Shown: piece by piece, positions 1-5,286 of the stretch
Layout: each line of letters opens with the position of its first letter
Position numbering within the stretch: the first letter of the stretch is position 1
NCBI GenBank assembly: GCA_946406585.1
Contig: CAMJLI010000148.1
Location: forward strand, 1 to 5,286
Length of the DNA stretch: 5,286 bases
Source: an uncultured Prevotellaceae bacterium
GTDB lineage: Bacteria; Bacteroidota; Bacteroidia; Bacteroidales; Bacteroidaceae
Reading direction: 5' to 3'
Translations under genes and position numbers: made by a program
Notes under the pieces: model-generated
The model's input: the letters and a program-made list of their open reading frames with translations, nothing else
Told to the model about the DNA's origin: nothing
The model's database searches: none

Positions 1-1355
1 GCCTTAGAGTTGAAACCACCAGTAGTGAGGTTCTCCCATGGGTTGCTGAACAAGGAAGAGTTCCATCCTTGACCATATCTAACCACACCGTCAAAATCCT
101 GATAATAATAGTTGTCGCCGTTGTAGGCTAATTTTGGCATGAGTGGACTCGTCTGGAGCAAGCTGTGGATGTAACTCCAGTACATGCCGTCTTCAGCCAA
201 GTCGTGATTCCTGTTGTAACCTATAGAAATGTTCTCACCGATGGTGATGGCATCAAAGTCTTTTGCCTTCAATAGCACGTGGTCGCTGTTGATACGAACA
301 GTGTGGCGCTTGTAGTAAGATGCTTGATCTGCACCCATGATACCTTCGTTGCCGGTGTATGTGTAAGACATTGCGAACTTGGAACGGTCTGTACCACCAG
401 TCAAGGTCACGGAATGATTCTGCTGCAAAGCATTCTCGTTTTCGAATTCGCCCCACCAGTCAGTGCCTGTCCAGCCACTCTGAACCTTGGTGAGAATGTC
501 TTGAGGAACGAATCCTGCCCAATCCATCTTGGTACCTCCAGTGTTGAAACTGTACTCGTCCATGATTGTCATATACTGCTGGGCATTGAGAAGCTGTGGA
601 CGCTTGTAAACGTTAGACCAACCTACAGCACCATTGTAGCTGATCTCAATCTTGCCAGCCTTGCCCTGTCTCGTAGTAACGAGGATAACGCCGTTGGCAG
701 CACGGGCACCATAGATGGCGGCAGATGCAGCATCCTTCAGCACGTCGATGCTTTCGATGTCAGCAGGGTTGATGTCATCAAGGCTACCACCAGCGACACC
801 GTCTATAACATAAAGAGGTGTAGAATTACCAGTGGTACCGATACCACGGATGTAAACTTTGTATCCCTTGCCTGGCTGTGAAGAACTCTGGGTGATCTGC
901 ACACCAGGAGTGCTTGACTGCATGGCTTCGAGTGCGTTGGTAGTGTTCATCTTGGCGATGTCCTCACCCTTTACCTGAACAGTAGCTCCAGTAACGAGTT
1001 TCTTCTTCATCGTACCATAACCGATGACCACCACGTCGTTCAGAGATGATACATCTTCTCTCAATGTAACATTGATGTTGCTACGGCCCTGCACACTGAC
1101 ATTTTCAGTGACATAGCCAATGTACGAGATAATCAGAGTGGCATTGCTGGCTGCTTCCACACTGAAATTTCCATTGAAGTCGGTGACAGCACCTGCTTTG
1201 GTACCTTGCACTTGCACGCTTGCACCAATAACTGGTTCACCTGCTTCATCAATTACCGTTCCCTTAACGGTGCCCTGAGCCATTGCCCCCAGAGAGAACA
1301 AGCAGAACAGGAACAGAAACGCTAAAGGCTTCTCAAGTGATTTAAAATTCCACAT
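1..1355 (-). CDS. SusC/RagA-family TonB-dependent outer-membrane transporter, N-terminal part (cut by window edge)
   Basis: This is the N-terminal part of an outer-membrane beta-barrel that imports oligosaccharides with TonB energy and normally pairs with a SusD lipoprotein. Reading from the ATG at 1355 gives 451 open codons to the left edge. Residues 1-26 form a signal peptide (Leu/Phe-rich core, AMA before Gln27). Residues 28-100 are a carboxypeptidase-regulatory-like domain (GTVKGTVIDEAGEPVIGASV, then TDFNGNFSV and ISYIGY). A TonB-box-like DVVVIGYG lies at 107-114. The plug domain follows, with LYVIDGV at 181-187 and the SusC hallmark VLKDAASAAIYGARAANGVI at 205-224. The first barrel strands come after about residue 235. 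Family members are usually about 1000 residues, so roughly half is missing. No STN domain precedes the regulatory domain, so direct signalling to an anti-sigma factor is not suggested. There is no Shine-Dalgarno. It is divergent from the GH43 genes. The family call is secure; the substrate is unknown. Confidence 0.96.
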   Translation of the reverse strand, partial: MWNFKSLEKPLAFLFLFCLFSLGAMAQGTVKGTVIDEAGEPVIGASVQVQGTKAGAVTDFNGNFSVEAASNATLIISYIGYVTENVSVQGRSNINVTLREDVSSLNDVVVIGYGTMKKKLVTGATVQVKGEDIAKMNTTNALEAMQSSTPGVQITQSSSQPGKGYKVYIRGIGTTGNSTPLYVIDGVAGGSLDDINPADIESIDVLKDAASAAIYGARAANGVILVTTRQGKAGKIEISYNGAVGWSNVYKRPQLLNAQQYMTIMDEYSFNTGGTKMDWAGFVPQDILTKVQSGWTGTDWWGEFENENALQQNHSVTLTGGTDRSKFAMSYTYTGNEGIMGADQASYYKRHTVRINSDHVLLKAKDFDAITIGENISIGYNRNHDLAEDGMYWSYIHSLLQTSPLMPKLAYNGDNYYYQDFDGVVRYGQGWNSSLFSNPWENLTTGGFNSK

Positions 1356-1519
1356 ACTAATTAGATTAAGTTGATATGAATTGTAATTAATGTTGGTTAG
1401 TGCTGATTGTTGGAACTGTTGTTTGAATTTTTTGCCATTGTTTTGTCTGAATTTTAGGGTTGTTAAATTGGAAAATGAATAATTTTGATAATAATTTTTT
1501 CGTTTTTTTTGTTGTTGAA

Positions 1520-1542
1520 GTATAGACGTAATTTTACTATAC
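1520..1542. repeat. Short inverted repeat (possible operator or leader hairpin) near the predicted susC start
   Basis: GTATAG at 1520-1525 is the exact reverse complement of CTATAC at 1537-1542, with 11 bases between. Inside it a second, offset dyad GTAA-TT-TTAC spans 1528-1537. It lies a few bases downstream of the predicted susC transcription start, where a repressor or activator could act or an RNA stem could form. Six-base arms in AT-rich DNA can arise by chance, so only its position supports it. Confidence 0.25.
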
Positions 1543-1552
1543 ATTTCGGATG

Positions 1553-1560
1553 CAAAGTTA
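1553..1560 (-). promoter_or_regulatory. Candidate -7 promoter element for the susC homologue
   Basis: Read on the minus strand this is TAACTTTG followed by CA, an exact match to the Bacteroidota primary-sigma -7 element TAnnTTTG. No clear TTTG-like -33 element lies 19-21 bases upstream, so the promoter may be weak alone or activator-dependent, as is usual for PUL transporter genes. A transcript starting a few bases downstream would have a 5' leader of about 190 bases before the ATG at 1355. Confidence 0.5.
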
Positions 1561-1679
1561 TTATTAAATAATCTTTATGTTTTTAAGAATAGTTTCATAA
1601 ACTTTGCGTAAAGAAACACATCTTTGTTTTTTGTCTCCAATCATCAATATTTGATACATTTCATAGGCTTTTTTAAAGA

Positions 1680-1696
1680 TACATTTGATATTTTTG
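1680..1696 (+). promoter_or_regulatory. Candidate -7 elements for the GH43 operon
   Basis: Two adjacent plus-strand matches to the Bacteroidota -7 element TAnnTTTG occur here: TACATTTG at 1680-1687 and TATTTTTG at 1689-1696. Neither has a convincing TTG-type -33 box at the usual 19-21 base spacing, and T-rich DNA yields such matches by chance. If the second is used, the leader before the ATG at 1779 would be about 75-80 bases. The position is plausible; use is unproven. Confidence 0.3.
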
Positions 1697-1767
1697 CACT
1701 GCAAGCATATAATTGGATAAAATATCGTATAAACTTGCTTAATTATACTTAATACCCAATTAACAAT

Positions 1768-1782
1768 TGATTTCAAATATGA
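1768..1782 (+). promoter_or_regulatory. Shared initiation-region signature, copy 1 (start of first GH43 gene)
   Basis: The 15 bases TGATTTCAANNATGA end in the ATG (1779) of the first GH43 gene plus the next base. The same pattern recurs at the second GH43 start (3816-3830). There is no Shine-Dalgarno, which is usual in Bacteroidota. The match favours the ATG at 1779 over the in-frame TTG at 1767 as the real start. Confidence 0.45.
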
Positions 1783-3818
1783 GGAAATTATCCGTTTTTA
1801 TCTTGTTGATGACGCCTTTGCTTCTCTTTGCGCAAAATCCGATCATCACTGGGCAGTTTTGTGCTGACCCCACCGCGCGCGTATTTAATAATAAGGTGTA
1901 TGTCTATCCCTCACACGACATACCCAGCCCGGTGGAAAGACTCAAGGATTGGTTCTGCATGGCCGACTATCATGTGTTCTCTTCAGACAACCTGATGGAT
2001 TGGCAAGACCATGGGGTTATTATTACGCAGAACAAGGTGCCTTGGGTGCAACCTGATTCTTATTCCATGTGGGCACCCGACTGTGTCTGCAAGAATGGGA
2101 AATACTATTTCTACTTCCCTTCCTCGCCAAAAGGTGGTGGGAGAGGATTTGCCATTGGTGTGGCAACTGCCGACAGGCCGGAAGGACCTTTTGTTTGCGA
2201 ACAAGAACCCATAAAGGGCGTGTCGGGAATCGACCCTTGTGTGTTGGTTGACGATGACGGCTCGGCTTATCTCTATTGGTCGGGCATGGGCATCAGAGGT
2301 GCAAAACTTAAGGACAACATGAAGGAACTTGACGGAGAGCTAACAGAAATGCAAATGCCGGCAAGACCCAACAACAACCAGCAACAAGGAGACCAACAAA
2401 GGGAAAGACCTAAAATGCTTGTCGGAGGACAACAGATGGAAGGACTGCCCGATGGATTCAAGGAAGGACCACATGCCTTCAAGCGTGGCAGTTGGTATTA
2501 TCTCACCTTCCCATGGGTGAGAGTGGAGAATGGAACCGAAACTCTGGCTTACGCCATGTCAAAGTCGCCTCTCGGACCCTGGACCTTCAAGGGCATCTTC
2601 ATGGCAGAGCATCCCAATGGCTGCTGGACAAACCATCACAGCTTCATGGAATACAAGGGACAGTGGTATCTCTTCTATCACAGCAATGACTACTCGCCAA
2701 ATATGGACAAGCGCAGGTCAACTCGCATAGAGAAGGTTTTCTTCAATGCCGACGGCACCATCAAGGAGGTGAAGGAAACCATGCGTGGAGTGGGTGTGAG
2801 ACCGGCAACCGACAAGATAGAGATTGACAGATATAGCGAGGCCTCGAATGGTGTGGCAACGGAATATCTCGACACAACCAATTACTTCAGGGGATGGAGC
2901 GTCAACCTGCCCAATAAGGGAAGTTGGGTGAAATTCGCTGATGTGGATTTCGGTACCCTAAGCGACGGATATGTCGTGGTTAGGGCGAAAACCAATGCGA
3001 ACACGGAATTCCAAGTGCGTGAGAAGAGTGCCAATGGCAAGGTGATTGCCAAGATACAAATGACCGTGAAGAGCGAGAATGGACCTTTCCGCCGTGACAT
3101 GAGCGGACAGTGGCTGACGCTGACGGCACCATTGGAATATACACCGCAAGGCATTACCGACTTGGTGGTGACTGGAGAAGGTGTGAGCGTTGACTGGGTG
3201 CAGTTCAAGAACCGACCCAAGTATTTCTCACCGATGGGCAACACTACGGCAACACCTGATGACAAGGGTTTCATACGCAGATGGATGCTGCTCGACCCGA
3301 TAGACAAGCCCAACAGGTCGAACACTGTCTTCACCGACACTTATTTGCGCGAGCATTTCTATCAGAACTATTTCAAGGATCAGATGAACATCTTGCCTAA
3401 GGACGGACAAAAGGTCAAGGCTGGAAAGCAAACCCTGACATGGCATGCCCTCGATAGTGACAAGTTCAATGTGAAACTGTTCCGCTTCGCCGATGCAAAC
3501 AAGAAACAGGTGTATGGTGTCCTCTTCTGGGCTGTCACTGTCATCGACTGTCCTGAGGACATCGAGAATGTGCGACTCGCAGTAGGCTCCAACTCTGCTT
3601 CCATGTGGTGGCTCAATGGCGAAGAGGTGCTGTTGCTCTCTGGCGACCGCCGCATGGTGGAGGATGATGCCATGTCGAATCGACTGACTTTGAAAAAAGG
3701 ACGTAATGTATTGAGGGGAGCCGTCATCAATGGTCCTGGCATGAGCGACTTCTGTGTAAGGTTCCTCGACGAAAAGGGCAATCCTGTCAAAAACTTCACC
3801 ATTCAACCACAAAAATGA
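1779..3818 (+). CDS. Secreted family-43 glycoside hydrolase with CBM6-like and C-terminal jelly-roll-like modules
   Basis: The enzyme (679 residues) probably removes arabinofuranose or xylose units from a plant polysaccharide. Residues 1-18 are a signal peptide (cleavage before Gln19), with no lipobox Cys, so the periplasm or secretion is likely. The GH43 five-bladed propeller spans about 22-345. Expected catalytic residues are Asp30 (base, in FCADPTARVF), Asp152 (pKa modulator, in GIDPCVLVDDDG) and Glu229 (acid, in KEGPHAFKRG); WAPD at 98-101 and NHHSF at 285-289 also fit. Residues 348-477 resemble CBM6 (IEIDRYSEASNG at the start, GSWVKFADVDFG, ending VDWVQF). Residues about 480-679 form a further beta module (RRWMLLDP; WWLNGEEV; LKKGRNVLRGAV) like galactose-binding jelly rolls in Bacteroidota carbohydrate enzymes. 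An Asn/Gln-rich insertion lies at 197-210. The ATG at 1779 is preferred over an in-frame TTG at 1767 because it starts right at the signal peptide. Exact substrate unresolved. Confidence 0.93.
   Translation: MRKLSVFILLMTPLLLFAQNPIITGQFCADPTARVFNNKVYVYPSHDIPSPVERLKDWFCMADYHVFSSDNLMDWQDHGVIITQNKVPWVQPDSYSMWAPDCVCKNGKYYFYFPSSPKGGGRGFAIGVATADRPEGPFVCEQEPIKGVSGIDPCVLVDDDGSAYLYWSGMGIRGAKLKDNMKELDGELTEMQMPARPNNNQQQGDQQRERPKMLVGGQQMEGLPDGFKEGPHAFKRGSWYYLTFPWVRVENGTETLAYAMSKSPLGPWTFKGIFMAEHPNGCWTNHHSFMEYKGQWYLFYHSNDYSPNMDKRRSTRIEKVFFNADGTIKEVKETMRGVGVRPATDKIEIDRYSEASNGVATEYLDTTNYFRGWSVNLPNKGSWVKFADVDFGTLSDGYVVVRAKTNANTEFQVREKSANGKVIAKIQMTVKSENGPFRRDMSGQWLTLTAPLEYTPQGITDLVVTGEGVSVDWVQFKNRPKYFSPMGNTTATPDDKGFIRRWMLLDPIDKPNRSNTVFTDTYLREHFYQNYFKDQMNILPKDGQKVKAGKQTLTWHALDSDKFNVKLFRFADANKKQVYGVLFWAVTVIDCPEDIENVRLAVGSNSASMWWLNGEEVLLLSGDRRMVEDDAMSNRLTLKKGRNVLRGAVINGPGMSDFCVRFLDEKGNPVKNFTIQPQK
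2367..2408 (+). other. Asn/Gln-rich low-complexity insertion within the GH43 catalytic domain
   Basis: Codons 197-210 of the first GH43 enzyme read PNNNQQQGDQQRER, made largely of AAC and CAA codons. The segment sits between the blade with Asp152 and the motif with Glu229, just before KMLVGGQQMEGLPDGFKEGPH, which looks like ordinary family sequence. It would form a hydrophilic, probably disordered surface loop. Reading frame and catalytic motifs are intact on both sides, so this is not a frameshift. Confidence 0.6.
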
Positions 3819-3830
3819 TTTCAACCATGA
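3816..3830 (+). promoter_or_regulatory. Shared initiation-region signature, copy 2 (start of second GH43 gene, overlapping the first gene's stop)
   Basis: TGATTTCAANNATGA recurs here. Its first three bases are the TGA stop of the first GH43 gene (3816-3818), and its ATG at 3827 is the preferred start of the second. In this copy the preceding base is A, which creates an extra in-frame ATG at 3815 that overlaps the stop as ATGA. Reinitiation by ribosomes finishing the first gene is likely at either ATG. Confidence 0.45.
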
Positions 3831-5286
3831 ACAGAAAGCATAACATATTGGCTGGTGCTGCAGCCTTTCTCGCCTTGACAATGACGCAAAGCATTTCAGC
3901 ACAAGTGGGACATCCCTACATTCATGACCCATCGACATTGGCCGAGTGCGAAGGCAAATACTACACCTTCGGCACCGGTGGTGGAGGACTAATCTCGCCA
4001 GATGGATGGACCTGGGAGAGCGGGGCTGAGCGCCCGGGTGGTGGAGCTGCCCCAGACGTGCTGAAAATAGGTGACCGCTACTTGGTGATTTATGGAGCCA
4101 CAGGCGGCGGACTGGGTGGCGGACACAATGGACGAATTCTCACAATGTGGAACAAGACTCTCGACCCAAAGTCGCCTGACTTCAAATATACTGAGGCTAT
4201 TGAGGTTTGTTCGTCGGATGGCATGGAGGACAATGATGCCATCGACCCAGGCCTGTTGCTCGACCCCACTACAGGAAGGCTGTGGGCAAGCTATGGCACG
4301 TATTTTGGAACCATACGCCTTATAGAGCTCGACCCCAATACGGGTGAGAGGGTGAAAGGCAATGTGGAGGAGGACATAGCCATCGACTGCGAGGCAAGCG
4401 ACCTGATCTACCGCAACGGATGGTATTATCTTCTCGGAACACACGGCACTTGCTGCGATGGTGTGAACTCTACTTACAACATCGTTGTAGGAAGGGCGAA
4501 GAGCGTGCATGGACCATATATCGACAATGTGGGCCGTGACATGTTCCATGGCGGTGGAAAAATGGTGATTGCTGCCGGAGACCGCGTGACTGGTCCTGGA
4601 CATTTTGGAAGGACTGTCATCGACGAGGGCGTGGAGATTATGTCATGTCACTATGAGGCTGACTTCGACCAGGGTGGAAGGAGCGTGCTCGGAATACGTC
4701 CTCTCTTGTGGAAGAATGACTGGCCTGTGGCTGGCGACCGTTTCAAAGGAGGTACTTTCGAAATTGAGTCCGAACGTCGTGGATATGCCCTCGAACTGGC
4801 TGTTGACTTCGTGCGAATGCAACAGGAGCGCCAGGGCTGGTTCCGTCAAAACCAGGCACAAGAGCCAGTGAAGCCTGTAGCCAACCAGAAATTGGAGGAT
4901 GTTATTGGCACTTGGCCTTCAGGAAACATTCCTGCACGTATCGGCGACTACATGTTCCGCCCACATCAGAGGTGGACCGTGACTCCTGTGGCAGAGGCTG
5001 GTGGTTATCTTGGTGGACCTTATTTTAAAATAGTTATCGAGGGTACCGAAAGAGCCTTGGCCGCAACAGCCGACAAGGAGGTGACCACTGTGCCTGCCTT
5101 CTCTGGAGCCGACGAACAACTGTGGCGAATCGAGCAACTCATAGACGGCACTTTCCGCATCATGCCCAAATGCATCCCTGGACAGGATGGCTTGAACAAG
5201 AAATTCGTGCTTTATTCTGCAGGAGACAGCACGCCTACCTTGGCTGAGTATGATTTCAACAGCGACAATTCCAAGTGGAATTTCAG
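3827..5286 (+). CDS. Secreted GH43 enzyme resembling endo-arabinanases, with ricin-type beta-trefoil (C-terminus cut by window edge)
   Basis: The likely role is cleavage of arabinan or arabinose-containing side chains outside the inner membrane. From the ATG at 3827 the frame is open to the window end (486 codons visible). Residues 1-25 are a signal peptide (SISA before Gln26). The GH43 domain covers about 28-320: Asp34 in HDPSTL (base), Asp140 in DAIDPGLLLD (pKa modulator), Glu189 in DCEASDL (acid). The block CCDGVNSTYNIVVGRAK at 209-225, followed by HGPY and GPGHFGR at 256-262, is typical of arabinanase-like members. After a charged linker (about 325-355), QxW-type motifs appear: HQRW ending at Trp383, EQLW ending at Trp433 and a degenerate NSKW ending at Trp484, which indicates a ricin-B/CBM13-like trefoil. 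An ATG at 3815 in the same frame, overlapping the previous stop, would add MIST. The spacing from the preceding GH43 gene implies one operon and coupled translation. Family secure; endo-arabinanase activity inferred. Confidence 0.9.
   Translation, partial: MNRKHNILAGAAAFLALTMTQSISAQVGHPYIHDPSTLAECEGKYYTFGTGGGGLISPDGWTWESGAERPGGGAAPDVLKIGDRYLVIYGATGGGLGGGHNGRILTMWNKTLDPKSPDFKYTEAIEVCSSDGMEDNDAIDPGLLLDPTTGRLWASYGTYFGTIRLIELDPNTGERVKGNVEEDIAIDCEASDLIYRNGWYYLLGTHGTCCDGVNSTYNIVVGRAKSVHGPYIDNVGRDMFHGGGKMVIAAGDRVTGPGHFGRTVIDEGVEIMSCHYEADFDQGGRSVLGIRPLLWKNDWPVAGDRFKGGTFEIESERRGYALELAVDFVRMQQERQGWFRQNQAQEPVKPVANQKLEDVIGTWPSGNIPARIGDYMFRPHQRWTVTPVAEAGGYLGGPYFKIVIEGTERALAATADKEVTTVPAFSGADEQLWRIEQLIDGTFRIMPKCIPGQDGLNKKFVLYSAGDSTPTLAEYDFNSDNSKWNF

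Larger units (their letters stand above)
1356..1778. other. Divergent AT-rich intergenic control region
   Basis: This 423-base gap separates the divergent susC homologue and the GH43 operon. It is strongly AT-rich with long T runs (for example around 1495-1510), unlike the flanking genes. I see no convincing gene in it. The only open frame of note, on the minus strand from about 1564 to 1776, encodes a Lys/Ile-rich peptide that matches no family I recognise and looks like an accident of AT-rich composition. The region holds promoter-type elements for both directions, a dyad at 1520-1542, a 12-base-spaced direct repeat of AATAATTTT (1478-1486 and 1490-1498), and, read on the minus strand, an A/C-rich stretch upstream of susC (about 1390-1430), as in many unstructured leaders. 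No rho-independent terminator, tRNA or riboswitch was recognised. Confidence 0.75.

Noticed and set aside
279..881. Long plus-strand open frame (about 200 codons) opposite the susC homologue
   Set aside because: It is antisense to an unmistakable SusC coding region, has no recognisable domain or signal, and is explained by the codon bias of the real gene.
1610..1625. AAAGA/TCTTT hairpin followed by a T-rich stretch, considered as a terminator
   Set aside because: The stem is only five mostly A-T pairs with a six-base loop, and no gene ends upstream that would need termination.
1649..1690. Direct repeat ATTTGATA (1649-1656 and 1683-1690) and small dyad ATCAA-TAT-TTGAT (1643-1655)
   Set aside because: Repeats and dyads this short are expected by chance in AT-rich DNA, and the 34-base spacing is not a clear helical multiple.
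1564..1776. Minus-strand 70-codon open frame in the intergenic region
   Set aside because: Lys/Ile/Tyr-rich composition follows from AT-rich DNA, it resembles no family I know, and it would lie across the promoter region of the GH43 operon.
1767..1778. TTG at 1767 as the start of the first GH43 gene
   Set aside because: It adds only MISN before the natural signal-peptide start. A standard ATG lies at 1779, and the pattern shared with the second GH43 gene supports that ATG.
3228..3938. Long minus-strand open frame (about 236 codons) across the two GH43 genes
   Set aside because: It overlaps the end of one well-supported GH43 gene and the start of another, with no recognisable protein family; a shadow of the real frames.
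3989..4603. Minus-strand open frame of about 204 codons inside the second GH43 gene
   Set aside because: It is antisense to catalytic motifs (IDPG, CCDGVNSTYN) that are clearly coded on the plus strand; its translation shows no family features.

Overview
The window looks like a fragment of a polysaccharide utilization locus (PUL) from a Bacteroidota member, most likely a Prevotella/Segatella-type or Bacteroides-type gut or rumen organism. The evidence is a SusC/RagA-type TonB-dependent transporter gene, two secreted family-43 glycoside hydrolases (GH43), no Shine-Dalgarno sequence at any start, and a very AT-rich intergenic region holding matches to the Bacteroidota -7 promoter element (TAnnTTTG). 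The genus is inferred from general character, not from a marker gene.

Layout: positions 1-1355 (minus strand) hold the N-terminal ~451 codons of a susC homologue, cut by the left edge. Positions 1356-1778 are a divergent, AT-rich control region with no convincing gene. It has a good -7 match for susC, weaker candidates for the rightward operon, and a short dyad just inside the predicted susC leader. Positions 1779-3818 (plus) encode a complete secreted three-domain enzyme: GH43 catalytic domain, CBM6-like module, and a C-terminal jelly-roll-like module. Positions 3827-5286 (plus) encode a second secreted GH43 enzyme resembling endo-arabinanases, with a C-terminal ricin-type (QxW) beta-trefoil, cut by the right edge probably close to its natural end. 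The two GH43 genes are spaced like an operon; an alternative upstream ATG of the second overlaps the stop of the first by 4 bp.

How the parts would work together (inference from family knowledge): both GH43 enzymes carry signal peptides and carbohydrate-binding-type modules and would trim an arabinose- or xylose-containing polysaccharide (arabinan, arabinoxylan or similar) at the surface or in the periplasm. The SusC protein, with a SusD partner outside the window, would import oligosaccharides using TonB energy. The exact substrate cannot be fixed from sequence alone.

I found no RNA genes, CRISPR arrays, insertion sequences or phage features. The window is mostly an ordinary PUL. The points most worth a second look are a shared 15-base signature at both GH43 start codons, an Asn/Gln-rich insertion inside the first catalytic domain, departures from typical GH43 motifs in the second enzyme, and the long susC leader with its dyad.
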